Positions 13,921 to 26,552 of a stretch of DNA of 64,000 bases are shown in pieces (position 1 is the first letter of the stretch; each line of letters starts with the position of its first letter). A program made the translations under genes and the position numbers. The notes under the pieces are model-generated. The model did no database searches. It was not told the origin of the DNA and saw only the letters and a program-made list of their open reading frames with translations. This DNA is from Casuarina equisetifolia (Eukaryota; Streptophyta; Magnoliopsida; Fagales; Casuarinaceae), in NCBI GenBank assembly GCA_028551475.1, contig CM052362.1:9299354-9363353 (forward strand), given 5' to 3'.

Positions 13921-14371
13921 TATCATGTATGCAATGTGTTGCCACCAATTGATTGCTAGTGGAAAGAGAGATAGGCTTGTATTCTTTCATTTGGCAACAC
14001 ATACAAATCTTCTCTTCTAGGTCCCTTTAGTATATTCTCCTAGCTATTCAAATCCTTAACGAGAAATGATTTTTTGTCAAATGTAACAAGACATGAATTG
14101 TCATCGATTAGTTTGGATATTGACAAGACATGAATGTCCCAGTCAATAACAATACATGAATGTCCTTGTCATTTATGCCATGTGCTGCCATCAATTACTT
14201 GATACTGGAGAAAGAGATAGGTTTGTATTCTTTCATTTGGCAACACATACAAATCTTCTATTCTAGATCCCTTTAGCATATTCTCCTTGTTGTTCAAATC
14301 CTTAACAACAAATGAATTTTTATCAAATGTAACAAGACATGGATTATCATTAGTTAGCTTGGATATTGACA
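13921..14371 (-). repeat. Tandem duplication of about 245 bp inside the Copia integrase region
   Basis: The segment 13921-14125 is repeated at 14166-14370 with point differences. Both contain TTCATTTGGCAACACATACA and end at TTGGATATTGACA. On the minus strand each copy encodes the same GAG-pre-integrase piece, so one copy is redundant. This is a local duplication in already dead DNA. Confidence 0.75.
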
Positions 14372-14704
14372 ATAAGTTTTTCCTTATTGCAAAAGCAACT
14401 AAAACTAAATTTAATTTTATTCATCCTTGATTCATACTATAAGATCCAATATATATGATGGGAATTTGTTCTCCATTTCCAAAAAATATTGTGTCAAAAC
14501 CTAAATATTTAGAGAATAATGATAGACTACCTATCAATTCCATTATGCACAAAATGCTTCAAAATTTGCCACCCAATCCTCATTCTCGGCTTCATTAATA
14601 TGTAAGATTGATAGGGCCTTTGGAATATTGTCAACTTGGAATGAATGGTCAAATTATCTCCAGAAACTCCTTTCTTTCCACATATTTGATAGATAATAGG
14701 ATGC

Positions 14705-15928
14705 TGATAACTCTATTTTTACAGAGTTATTTTACCTATTTTAGGCAATAAATAACTTTAATAATTGTGAGAAAACATTTGAACTCCTCTTTATTTACCT
14801 AAATTTATCTTGTTTATGTAGCACAAGGAGGCAAGGAGAAAAGGGATGAACATGAAGAACTTGATGTTTATTATGTGGCAAAATCATAATATCAAGATCA
14901 AGAGAGTCAAGATGGGCTTGGGCTTTGGATGATTGTTATTAGTTTTGCTGATGTTGTTGGGTTTTCTAAGTAAATAAAAAACCCAATCATGTAAGGAATT
15001 CAAATCCCAATTAATTTAGGAGTTCAAAACCTAATTGTGTTAAGTCTTTAAAACCCAGTTCTACTAGGATAAAAGATAGGTCTAAACCTAAACCCTATTT
15101 AAGAGAAGAGAAAATGCAAAAGAAAGGAGGAGGAGGAAATTGAGTACAACTCAAGAGAAGGGCCAAGAATTCAAGGTTTCTTGAATAGAAGACAAAAAGG
15201 GTGACAAACTTCTTGTTCTTGGATACAAGATGCCTTCTTTGTTTCTTATTATTATTCTTCCTCATTATTTCTTTATGTTTTAGTTTATTTTTGTTTGAGC
15301 TACGATGTAACCTAATTATGATGGTATGAATCTTATGATTATTATGTTCTGCAAGATATTTTGTTTATATGAAGTTACATATTACTATGTTTAATGCTTT
15401 AAATGATCAGCTACTACTTAAATGATCTAATTTGCATGTTTGAGACTGACAGAAGATGATATGTAAATTAAATATGGATAGACATATACCATATTGTTTG
15501 TATGGCTTTCAGTGTAAACTAAGAATGTTCATAGATCCTAATGCATTTGGTTTGTTTCAATTCACATATAGAGATATAGTGAATTAATGAACTAAGTAGG
15601 TTTGCTATACCTAGACATAGGATAGTAAATAAATTAGGAAATTCCACCATCACATAAATATTATCTCTCTTGCAAGCATAAATAATCAATATTAATACCT
15701 AGTAATTATGGTGAAGTCATATGCTCTAACATATTTCTTTTATTAAGTTTTCTTATATTTAGTTAATTAATCTACCATTTATCATTGGATTTGTTACATA
15801 AATTCTAGGAATTATTCACCGTTAGTAATTAGTTAGTTTAGTAATCATCAATCTCTATGGGACGATATCTTTCTTATCATTATATTACTTATTCGACATG
15901 TTCACTTACATTTAAATTTCACTGAACA
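14705..15928 (+). mobile_element. Solo LTR (1224 bp) with 5-bp target duplication GATGC
   Basis: Starts TGATAACTCT at 14705 and ends ACTGAACA at 15928, so it has TG...CA ends. It is flanked by GATGC at 14700-14704 and again at 15929-15933. No internal coding domain exists, so this is an LTR left after recombination removed the body. GGGACGATATC about 80 bp before the end resembles the downstream part of plant Ty3/gypsy-type LTRs. The plus orientation and the gypsy assignment are inferred from that. It sits within gag of the older minus-strand Copia relic, so it is the younger insertion. Confidence 0.85.
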
Positions 15929-17312
15929 GATGCTAAGGAAAAGCATGTGATGTACCACCAAAAGTAGTATGAAGGTTTCCAATGTTTGGTTTGCTTTGAT
16001 TGAACATTCCTTAATTGTTGTAGGTTGTTGGAGTAAAACCTCATCCTTGTGATGTGAATCATTATTGAGATCCATGTTCTCTTATATTTCCTTTTCCTCC
16101 TATGTTGTTTCTTTATGCTAAAAATGTAGCATTTTCATTTGGAATGGTTGAGGTATTTTTGGGGTATTTGATAATACATGACTCATATGCTTGAAATTGT
16201 GAGATTACCATACTAAATTCTAGTATAAGTGGTCAAAACATAATGGTTTTGAAGTATTCATAACTTTCATTAAGGCTTTCTGGAAATCAAAATATTTTTG
16301 TTGAATCAAAAACAACTTTACCAATTAAACTTAACTGATTTAATATATCTTTGAACTCTAAAAGAAATGTTGATAGAGTTTTACCTTTTATCCAAATTTT
16401 ATTGAGTTGGGAAAGTAAATTGAACACATGAACTCATGTATTCTATTTCCTGGTCAAAGTGGTTAGCTAGCTCATTCCAAACTTGAGCTAATATTTTAAG
16501 CTCAAAGATATTGCCTAGGGCTTCCTCAAACAAAGTGCTTATGATCCATGATTTGATTAATGTATCACTTTGTGACAAGGGGTCATCATCTTAATTCAAG
16601 GTTCCACTATCACCAATTGTTTAGCACGGCTTAGGTATTTCACTAGTGACAAAAGTGGTGAGTTTTAGGGTTTGAAGAAATGATTTGATTTTGGTCATCC
16701 AGGATAGATAATTCCCTTCTGTAGTTTGATAGTAAGAAAATTGGTTACATTGATAGAATTAGGAAAAGGGTATGCATTGGTTCTCTAAGCCAACTTAAAA
16801 TATGGTAATAAAGACAAAGCTCGAAACAAAAAATGGGGTTTGTATTATATATCCTAACAAAATGGCTTGAAGGAAATTTGATACATAAACTCTAAGCTAC
16901 TTCTAAACTTATATACCCCGTTGTCCTTGCTAAAATATTGTTCAAATATTACATTTTTCAAATGGCTGGTTGGTCGGCCTTCTTTTCTGCTTGGGCAACC
17001 CTCCATGGAAGACTTCTTCATAGCTCTTTCTTCTCAGACGGTGCCTCCTTTCCTCACTTTGTTCCTTGGATGGATAAATGGTGGAGCATTGACTTTAGGA
17101 ATCATTTGTGCTAATGGTTCTCCACGGTGGTAGCTAGCGAATGCTTAGTGATTGCTTATTTGTAAGTCTCGTTATCCAATAAGTTTGGAAATGTGGACTT
17201 GTTCATAAAGTGCACAAGGTGCATAGGTGAAACCTTTGTCATCATGCATGCTTGATATTGCAGTTGGGTTGTGCATGGTTATGCAGACGCAGGCTAAGGT
17301 AAGGAGTTCAGT

Positions 17313-18250
17313 AGTTGGAGAATAGGGAGTTCAAGCAAAGAGCAGAAACGATGGAGAATAGTTGGAGAAGTTTTTTTTTTTTAATAAAAGAAGGAAGAAT
17401 TTTAGTGTAAAGGCAGTAGAAAAAATGCGGTTTTAATTCTTCCCAGCCAAGAAAAGACACGGTTTCTAGGCAGTTCTTCCCAACCATGATCCAATTTCTC
17501 GTAAACAGTTTATTATGTGAAGTGCAATTATTTCGAATGGTTGCCCATTTCTCAATCTTCAACATGGTGTCAAGATGGGGCAACCCTGGTTCAATCAAGA
17601 AACCGTACATCCAAGCTACGGTTCCTTGTTCCAGTTTCTGCCCACTTTCTTTGAAATGCATACCGCCTCTGTTTTTCCTTTCTTCTTCTATCTTTAGGCA
17701 TTAGCTAATTCAATCACATATAAACTGTGAGGTGCCGATGAGCTGTGACGTGGATCTAAGAATTCTTCCATAGAAGTTAACAACGCTTCCCATATGACAA
17801 CATTTACGTGCTTAAGGCGTTATCTGCTATTTATAAACAGAGTAAACAAATGAGCACCCATACATTGTTACACATGATAGACATAGTGCACATTCTGTCC
17901 TAATCTAACTGTAAAAAATTTACGTTGTGAACGTTTGTCATGAGTTTGTATACAACTAAAGCAAGATTGTGGACATATGATTCACTTTCCATATTAAAAT
18001 GAACAAAACAAAATATTAGTTATTAATTTGCAATAATGAGACTACTCAAATTAATCTAGTTGATGTAGTAATTTAATTGTGAAAAACGATAGTTGATTTT
18101 AATTTTTGCAGAAATGATATTTGATTATAAATAGAGATTTCTTGTAAATTTCAAATTCTAGCCAGTAATTAAATATGTAACCCGTTTAAACTTTGTTACA
18201 CGACCTAAAACATCATTAAACTAGAATGCTCATATTTTACATAGAGCCTT
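17313..18250. other. Intergenic stretch downstream of the dioxygenase gene
   Basis: No recognisable gene. A 117-codon minus-strand open frame at 17308-17661 has no domain, overlaps an open frame on the other strand and lies next to the Copia LTR remnant, so I do not call it. The 3' end of the dioxygenase transcript should fall here. Confidence 0.4.
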
Positions 18251-20609
18251 CTACTTGACATCTTCCGAAATGCGAATGCGATCCAAGCTGGATTTGCCTT
18301 CAAGTTTTTTGCCATGGTGAAGTCCGATGTATTCTATATATTTCATCCCGACATATGCTGGTCGTTCACTTTCATTTACCAACTCTGGTGCTGGGCTGGT
18401 AATCGTATCGAGCGATGGTCCATTAGCAATGACCAGAGATATCCTTGTAGCGTTGCCGTTAACTACTGCTCGATGCTGATTACTCTTGTACTTCCCATTA
18501 CTCAAAACCTAATGCATTGGAAAGTAAGATTGTAATACTTACAGAAACCAAGAGTACTTCAAGGAAGTTTGTAATTGCTACTTGGAAAACGAAGAATGGT
18601 CAAGGATATACTTCAAATTTTACTATCATCTAGCCATAAACTTATAAAGCTATCTGTTAACAATGTAGGTTCTTCTAAATTCTTAAGGCATGCACCTCAT
18701 GAGTTATTTAAATTAAAAAAGTTTCCTTCTATTCTCAAGCTATCATTTGGATGAGGCTTAAGGCTTTTTTATCTTAAAATATCTTAATATCTTAACATGT
18801 TTCAAAGCCACACTCTTTTTTAATATCATTATGGACTCTTATTGATTGAAGTGTATGAATTATCTACACAATGCAGTATCACAAGGGTCTAATGGTTTGA
18901 CTATCATAGTAAAGATATTAAGATATTTACTTTTGATTTTGATTTGATTTGATAATAAAGATATTTACTATTGATAATAACATCTTCCATTAATTCATTA
19001 ATAGACTTTTGATTTTGATAATAAACATTATAGTGTGCTAATTCTCTCAAAGTGAAATTCGTCGTGCCCAAAACATATCAGTTACAAGAAATTGTGAAAA
19101 AATGCATGCCGGAATGACGTACCGTTTGCAAAACTAGGAAAACCGAAGAAAAGAGAAAATCTAACTGGGTTGTTTTGTTCAGTACGAAAAGGTTTTGGGA
19201 CTTGGGGACCATTTCGGCTGGGTTTTTTTCGGTAGATATGTTTTGACGGCCGACCATCTGGGTTGTTTTTTAATAGAGACGAGACAGTTATTTTTGTTTA
19301 CTTCGATTAGGTTGGTAGATGAGGCCAAAACTTGATGTTGGGGTGATGACGTGGCTGAGCCTGCTAACAAGGCAACTCTTGACTGTTCTAATAGAAATAT
19401 ACGGATATTCCTTTCCTTTGCCCCAACGAAAGTCAGGAAAACTGGACAATGACTGCAAATTTTTTGTCCTAGTTTCTGTTGCTGCTAACTCTATGATTCC
19501 AGTTTCCCGTCAAAACAGTGCAAAGCAGATGACCCATAAGCCAATGTAGCCAAGAGAAACTCCAGGCACAGCTTATTTAGTATTTAGAGAGTGGACCCGA
19601 GTAGATATAAAGCCAAAATGAAATATTATCTTCCCACTTAAGAGCATTGGAAGAAAAGAACTAAGCAACCAGAATATGTCAAAATGAAAAAAGCAAATGG
19701 GCTCTCACCTCGAGCTGATCGCCTGTGTTGACTAGAAAGGAGTTGGGAGTGGCATTTACACTAACCCACTTTCCATTGCGTCGCAATTGGAGGCCACTAA
19801 TTCCATTCTGAGTGACAAAAGTGATGAGGCCATGGTCAGAATGTGGTGGCAAACCCATTGCAAGCTCTGGCTCCGGACAAGGTGGATAGAGATTTGCAAC
19901 AAAGGTTTGTAAGCCTGATTCCAAATTCATGACCTTGTCAATATAACAGGGCTTCAGTCCTAGGCTCTCCGATATCGCTTTAAGTAATTCTCTTGCCACC
20001 TCCCGGATTCTTTGGCAATACTCCAACGAAACCTCACTGCAAAAAGAGTAGGCAAACCGGTCAAAAGAGGCTGTCGGCCATTTTGTTAATCTTTTTTTTC
20101 TTTAATAACTAATACATCTTTAAGGTGTCAAACTAGGACCAAGGTGTCCCACAGAGTGCCTTTCCATCACTAAATCAAATACCTGTGGAAGAAAGGTTAA
20201 AAAAAAAAAAATTGATCTAACGATCTGATCTATAGCTTAATGAGACTGTTTACCTTGTCATCCTGCTTTCTTTACTCCTTTTTTTTTAATCTAACTTTAT
20301 TTTCCATTTCTTTGTCCTTTTTCTTTTCTCTAGGATTTGGGAAGCAGTTCTAACCTATAAATTTCTTGGATACAGGAAACTTTGATTCTCTATAATGGAA
20401 AAGAAAAATAGTAAAGTAGGCTACTAAGTCTTTAACTAAAAGTTGTCCTTTGGACTATCATCCAGTATGTCTACCTCTCCTTTCGAGCCTTAAAGCCAAA
20501 ATAAACTTTGATTTTCTGAAACATTGATTTTCTCTTTTAGAAAAGCTTTAGAAAGGGAGACGTAGAAAATAGATATTGGTTTCGTGTGAATCATAAATTA
20601 CCTCCTGAA

Positions 20610-20725
20610 ACCCGAACCCTAAGCATCTTAGTGGCATCCGTGGACTTTACCACATGAGAGGCCAGGTTCAAGCTCCTTCCTCTTCCAATAAATCAATCAT
20701 TGCCAATAAAAATAAATAAATAAAT
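20610..20725 (+). mobile_element. Possible tRNA-derived SINE in intron 2 of the dioxygenase gene
   Basis: AAGCATCTTAGTGGCATCC resembles a pol III A box. GGTTCAAGCTCC at 20665-20676 resembles a B box about 30 bp further on. An AT-rich tail with repeated AAAT follows (about 20709-20724). It cannot fold as a normal tRNA as far as I can see by eye, so a short SINE is the better guess. Confidence 0.4.
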
Positions 20726-21051
20726 TCTCGAAATTTTTCATACAGGAGAAAACCCAGTACCACACAGGTTTTTGACTCCCAGGAAAGAAAGACCGGTAAC
20801 AGTTTTATGAAGCAAAAAACGAAACTCGATGAGGAGGTTGAAACTAAGATTGTTTTTGGATTTTGTGTTTTTTCAACGATTGGATCATGAAAGAGATGAA
20901 AGAAACAAAAGAGATGCACCTCAATCCAGCAGGTTTGTAGGGGAACTGAAGCTGATTAGGATGTACAACGACCCTTAGAAAATCCCTCCAGTACCAAACC
21001 TTGTCCAATGACGTATTGAAGCTCGTTCTGCACCTGATCGGATCCAACAGG

Positions 21052-21738
21052 TGATGGGAAAAACGACGTATAAAGTTTCCCACTTTGATTGAACCTATGA
21101 GGAAATACTAAAACACCAACGATGTATTCGAATCACAAGTAAAATAATCAAATCACAGTCAACACAAAAGAATTTCTACGTGGAAAAACTCCTCCAATGA
21201 GAAGGATAAAAAACCACGGGACTGATCACGGAGTCCACCCAAATCTCCACTATATCAATCGTTAGGATATAACCCAATCAAGTCCTTAACAATAGCAACA
21301 GGACAAAGATTTACTGATTCAACAACAATAGAATCACCAATAAATAGTGAAGAACAAGTTGTAAACAACAACTTAACCAAGAAAAGTTGGAGAAATATCA
21401 CCCAGATTTTCGACCACAATCTGCTGACTTCAAGAGCTCCAAATGACGATCCAACCGTTCACAATGAAAAACACCCAATCCCGAACCTGCTGACAAAAAA
21501 TCAGCTCAATCGGACCACGGATCGTCCTTGATCAAACGTTTGATCAACTGCTGCGCAGGGCCTCTAATTCCTGCGAAATTCTGCTCTTTTCTTTTCTCTC
21601 TCTCTTTTTTCTTTTGACAGCCACTCACCTCTTGTCTTAAAGAAAAAATCCTATATTTTTTCTTTTAAACCTTAGGGCCACATTACCCTAATTGGACCCA
21701 ATAATAAGTCCCCGAATATGAGCTGGACCAACCCAACA
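21052..21738 (-). repeat. 3' LTR of the young Copia element (687 bp)
   Basis: On the minus strand it begins TGTTGGGTTGGTCC and ends TTTTTCCCATCA. It is nearly identical to 25864-26552. It carries the CT-rich tract one CT unit shorter than the other LTR. The internal purine tract directly adjoins it. Confidence 0.95.
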
Positions 21739-21751
21739 ATTCTCCCCCTCC
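21739..21751 (-). other. Polypurine tract of the Copia element
   Basis: Minus strand GGAGGGGGAGAAT lies directly against the 3' LTR, where plus-strand DNA priming occurs in LTR retrotransposons. Confidence 0.8.
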
Positions 21752-21785
21752 AGCCCAAATGAGGGAGATTCCATATGTCCATTTC

Positions 21786-24700
21786 TCAAGCACAATCCAA
21801 ACCGGCCTCATGCCGACAAAACTCAAACTTTTCTCGCCATAGAGCCTTTGTCATCATATCAAAACCATTATCCTCAGTATGTACCTTTTCAAGTGCAACC
21901 TCTTTGGTTTCCATTATATCTCGTATCCAATGATACCTTACATCAATATGCTTTGACCTTTGATGAAAAGTAGAGTTCTTAGCAAGACATATAGCACTTT
22001 GACTATCACAAAATAACACATACTTTTCTTGCACGAAACCAAGTTCTTTTATGAATTCCTTCATCCAAAGCAACTCTTTACATGCTTTCGTTGCTGCAAT
22101 AAATTCTGCTTCTGTTGTAGATAGAGCAATACATTTTTGTAATCTTGATAGCCATGCCACAGCTCCCCCTGAAAATTTAATCAAGTAGCCTGAAGTAGAT
22201 CTTCTATTATCAATATCTCTTGCCATGTCAAAATCTGTATATCCCACAAGAATAGGCTTATCACTCCCAAATGAAAGTTTCAAACTAGAAGTGCCTCGAA
22301 GATACCTTAGAATCCACTTCACTACATTCCAATGTTCTCTTCCAGGATTAGAAGTAAATCTGCTAACTACTCCAACTGCATGAGCTATATCTGGCCTTGT
22401 ACAAATCATTGCATACATTAAACAACCAACAGCCGAAGCATAAGGAACTCTTTCCATATCTTTTCTGTCTTCCTCATCTGTAGGACATTGTTTCTTACTT
22501 AACTTAAAGTGTGTAGCAAGAGGCGTGCTCACCACTTTAGCTTTATCCATACAAAACCTCTGAAGCACTTTCTTAATGTACTCCTCTTGAGACAACCACA
22601 ACTTCTTGGCTTTTCTGTCATGACTAACTCTCATACCAAGAATTTGCTTCACTGAGCCTAAGTTTTTCATTGAGAATGACTTACTTAACTCTTGCTTCAA
22701 CTTTTCAATTCTTGCAGCATTCTTACCAACTATAAGCATGTCATCTACATAAAGTAGTAGAATGATAAAATCATCATCTGAGAACTTCTGCACAAATACA
22801 CAATGATCAGAATTTGTCTTCTTATAGGCTTGCTTCCCCATAAAAGACTCAAATTTTTGATACCATTGTCTCGGTGCCTATTTTAAGCCATATAAACTTT
22901 TCTTTAGCTTGCAAACATAGTTCTCTTTACCTTTTTCTTTAAAACCCTCTGGTTGCTCCATATAAATTTTTTCATTTAGGTCACCATGAAGAAAAGCAGT
23001 CTTTACATCCATTTGCTCAATTTCAAGATCAAGACTGGCAGCCAATCCCAAAACCACTCGAATTGAGGACATTTTCACAACAGGTGAGAAAATCTCATCA
23101 TAATCAATTCCCTTTTTCTGACTGAAACCTTTAACAACTAGTCTGGCTTTGTATCAGGGTTGTGAAGAATTTTCATCATGCTTCAATCTATAAATCCAAC
23201 GATTCTTCAAAGCTTTCTTGCCTTTAGGCAATGTCACCAACTCAAATGTTTGATTATCATGCAAAGATTTCAACTCATCTTGCATTGCATCAATCCATTT
23301 TTTCTTATCCACATCCTCTGCTGCTTCTTCAAAGCTCTCAGGCTCACCTGCATCAGTCAACAATACATACTCCTCGGTAGAGTATTTAGAGGATGGATGG
23401 CGACCTCTAGTAGACCTCCTCAATGGTGGAACTGAAGATGGATTCTGCTGAACATCAACAACATTATCTGTCTGAGTATCACTATTATCTGCACCTTGTT
23501 GGTCATTCTGAACCTGATCCTGAACATCATGCTGAATATCACTTTCAACTTGTTCTGGCAACTGTCGCTGTAAATCATTTGAAGGAATTAGATCAATATC
23601 AATACCAATCTTAGAGCCTTGTGACATATTCTTCTCACTCTGGCTAATATTTGTCATATTTTGATTCTTAAAAAATACAACATCACGACTCCTCACAATT
23701 TTCTTCACAGCTGGATCATAACACCTGTAGCCAAATTCATCAGAACCATAACCAAGAAATATACATTCTCGTGTCTTGACATCTAACTTAGACCTCTCAT
23801 CTTTTGGAATATGAACAAATGCTTTGCAACCAAATACTCTTAGATAGTTATAGGAAATATCCTTGCCAAACCAAACTCTATCTGGCACATCACTATCTAA
23901 AGCAACAGTTGGAGATAGATTGATAACATAAGCTGCTGTAAGTAATGCCTCACCCCAAAATGTCTTTGGCAGGTTAGCATTTGAAATCATGCATCTAACT
24001 CTCTCAACCAATGTCCTGTTCATTCTTTCCGCTATACCATTCAATTGAGGTGTTTTTGGAGGTGTCTTCTGATGTCGAATACCATGTTGCCTACAATACT
24101 CATCAAATGGTCCAATGTACTCACCACCATTGTCTGATCGAATGCATTTCAACTTCTTTCTAGTTTGCCGCTCTACTGAAACTTGAAACTGCTTAAATAC
24201 ATCTAGCACTTGATCTTTTGACATCAAAACATAAACCCAAACCTTTCTTGAGTAGTCATCAATAAAGGTCACAAAGTAGGATGCTCCACCAAGCGTCCTC
24301 GGGTTCACTGGGCCACAAACATCTGAGTGTACTAACTCCAAGAAATCTGATTTTCTTGAAGGAGGGTGACTATAGAATGAAACTCTTTTCTGTTTTCCAG
24401 CTAAACAATGTGCACACTTATCAAGTTTTACACTCTTAATCCCAGATAACAAGTTCTTCTTTGCCAACACATTCATGCCCTTCTCACTCATGTGACTTAA
24501 TCTTTTATGCCATAAAGCACTTGCATTTCCATCTTCCACTACATTACAAGTGTTCTTGGAAATCTTGGCCTGAAACAAATACAAAGAAGACTCTTTCTTG
24601 CCTCTAGCCATAACTAATGAACCCTTAGTAAATTTCCATTGTCCATTATTGAAGATATTGCAAAAACCTTCATCATCAAGTTGTCCGGTAGAAATCAAAT

Positions 24701-25808
24701 TCAAGCGAATTTCTGGTACATGTCTAACATTCTTGAGAACCAACTTAGATCCATTACGAGTCTCCAAGCATACATCTCCCATACCTGCAACTTTAGCCAA
24801 GCAATCATTACCCATCTTCAATGTGCCAAAGTTTCCAGGAGTATAAGAAGTAAAGAACTTCCTCTTGGAAGTAATATGAAGAGAAGCACCACTATCAATT
24901 ACCCAACTTGTCTCATTGCTTGCAAAATTCACATTATCATCATAGCACACAATAACAAGTTCATTAGTAGCTGCTGCAACTCGATCATTATCATTGTTGT
25001 CCTTCTTCTCCTCACTTTCATTAACTTTCTTCTTCTCATTTCTACCTTTACCATTTTTCTTTTCATTTTTCAGCTGGAAGCAATTTTTCTTGATATGACC
25101 CATCTTGCCACAATGATGGCACTCTACATTTTTATGCCATGATCTAGACTTACTTCGACTTTTGTTATAACCTCTCGGACCTCTACTATGACTTCTCCCC
25201 CTATTTTCAACAACCAAAGCTTCAGAATGAGACAAAGAACCCTGACTCTTTCTTCTCATCTCTTCATTCAAAATACTAGTCTTGGCAAAATCCATAGTGA
25301 CAATTCCATCGGGAGCAGAGTTACTCACTGACATACAAAATGTTTCCCAAGATTCTGGTAAAGTACCAAGTAACCAAAGTCCTTGTACTTCATCTTCAAA
25401 CTTCATATTCATGCCTAAAAGTTGATCTAACATTCCCTGAAACTCATTCAAATGATCAGATATGGATTGCCCATCTTTGTATTTCAAGCTAATAAGTTGC
25501 TTCATCAAATACATCTTATTATTTCCAGTCTTTCGAGCATACAAAGATTCAAGTTTGTTCCATAGAGTCCGAGCATGTGTTTCTTTACTAATGTGATTCA
25601 AAACATTCTCATCTACAAATTGTCGAATGAACTCGCATACAATTTTATGCTCAAGAGTCCAATCGGCCTCACTCATGTTATCTGGTCTAGTTTCACTAAA
25701 CACCGGTAAGTGCCAACGCTTCACATAAAGCAAATCTTCCATCTTACCCTTCCAAACATGATAATTTCGTCCATTCAAACTAATCATCCTGTTAGTGCTT
25801 AGTTCCAT
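21786..25808 (-). pseudogene. Copia gag-pol polyprotein, one frame with two in-frame stops
   Basis: A single minus-strand frame of 1341 codons, start at 25808 (MELSTNRMI), final TGA at 21788-21786. In order: gag from residue 1; CCHC knuckle CHHCGKMGHIKKNC at about 229-242; aspartic protease DSGAS near 304; GAG-pre-integrase HxxC region about 431-470; integrase with Asp near 493, SDNGGEY near 557 and Glu near 591. RT starts at about 830 with the YVDD active site near 1019, and RNase H (about 1180-1300) includes DSQSAI. The frame is interrupted only by TGA at 23156-23154, in place of the Arg-type codon before YKARLVVKG, and TAG at 22880-22878, in place of Gln in SLYGLKQAP. Both fit single C-to-T changes. 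As it stands the product stops after integrase and the start of RT, so this copy cannot make its own full RT. Confidence 0.95.
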
Positions 25809-25847
25809 CGTTCAATCAAATCCAAAGATAAAACAACCACAACCTAA

Positions 25848-25860
25848 GCTCTTGATACCA
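25848..25860 (-). other. Primer-binding site (initiator tRNA-Met) of the Copia element
   Basis: Minus strand TGGTATCAAGAGC follows the 5' LTR after a 3-base spacer. Its first eight bases match the complement of the 3' end of plant initiator tRNA-Met, the usual Copia primer. Confidence 0.85.
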
Positions 25861-25863
25861 CTC

Positions 25864-26552
25864 TGATGGGAAAAACGACGTATAAAGTTTCCCACTTTGA
25901 TTAAACCTATGAGGAAATACTAAAACACCAACGATGTATTCGAATCACAAGTAAAATAATCAAATCACAGTCAACACAAAAGAATTTCTACGTGGAAAAA
26001 CTCCTCCAATATGAAGGATAAAAAACCACGGGACCGATCACGGAGTCCACCCAAATCTCCACTATAACAATCGTTAGGATATAACCCAATCAAGTCCTTA
26101 ACAATAGCAACAGGACAAAGATTTACTGATTCAACAACAATAGAATCACCAATAAATAGTGAAGAACAAGTTGTAAACAACAACTTAACCAAGAAAAGTT
26201 GGAGAAATATCACCCAGATTTTCGACCACAATCTGCTGACTTCAAGAGCTCCAAATGACGATCCAACCGTTCACAATGAAAAACACCCAATCCCGAACCT
26301 GCTGACAAAAAATCAGCTCAATCGGACCACGGATCGTCCTTGATCAAACGTTTGATCAACTGCTGCGCAGGGCCTCTAATTCCTGCGAAATTCTGCTATT
26401 TTCTTTTCTCTCTCTCTCTTTTTTCTTTTGACGGCCACTCACCTCTTGTCTTAAAGAAAAAACCCTATATTTTTTCTTTTAAACCTTAGGGCCACATTAC
26501 CCTAATTGGACCCAATAATAAGTCCCCGAATATGGGCTGGACCAACCCAACA
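25864..26552 (-). repeat. 5' LTR of the young Copia element (689 bp)
   Basis: Near-identical partner of 21052-21738 with the same ends. The promoter of the element should lie here, directing transcription on the minus strand, the same direction as the interrupted dioxygenase gene. Confidence 0.95.

Larger units (their letters stand above)
10730..17312 (-). mobile_element. Degenerate Ty1/copia element, minus strand, interrupted by a solo LTR
   Basis: Minus-strand order: gag at about 16700-15960, solo-LTR interruption, protease at about 14580-14400, GAG-pre-integrase at 14372-14169 (residues LTNDNPCLVTFDKNSF), integrase and hinge at about 14000-12800, RT from about 12600 (ALSHLGWQ followed by an RT start), and RNase H running to about 10920. 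Many stops and frameshifts. Two related direct repeats flank it: AAAGACAAAGCT near 10734 and 16810, and CATGCATGCTTGATATTGC near 10758 and 17243. They are probable LTR remnants. The low-coordinate LTR edge is probably near 10914, where CAACTCCAACA meets internal sequence. Confidence 0.7.
21052..26552 (-). mobile_element. Young Tnt1/Tork-like Copia LTR retrotransposon in dioxygenase exon 2
   Basis: Complete 5501-bp element on the minus strand, flanked by ACAGG at 21047-21051 and 26553-26557. Both LTRs start and end with the same TG...CA boundaries. By eye they differ by about nine substitutions and one 2-bp CT indel over about 688 bp, indicating recent insertion. A primer-binding site for initiator tRNA-Met lies at 25848-25860 and a purine tract on the minus strand at 21739-21751. 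The domain order gag, protease, integrase, RT, RNase H is that of Copia. Residue-level similarity is closest to the Tnt1/Tork lineage as I know it. The insertion splits the codons after GKD in the host exon. Confidence 0.95.

Noticed and set aside
17308..17661. 117-codon minus-strand open frame
   Set aside because: No domain, signal or coding bias. It overlaps a plus-strand open frame and adjoins Copia LTR debris.
24639..25142. 167-codon plus-strand open frame
   Set aside because: Antisense shadow of the Copia gag/protease region, which is clearly coding on the other strand.
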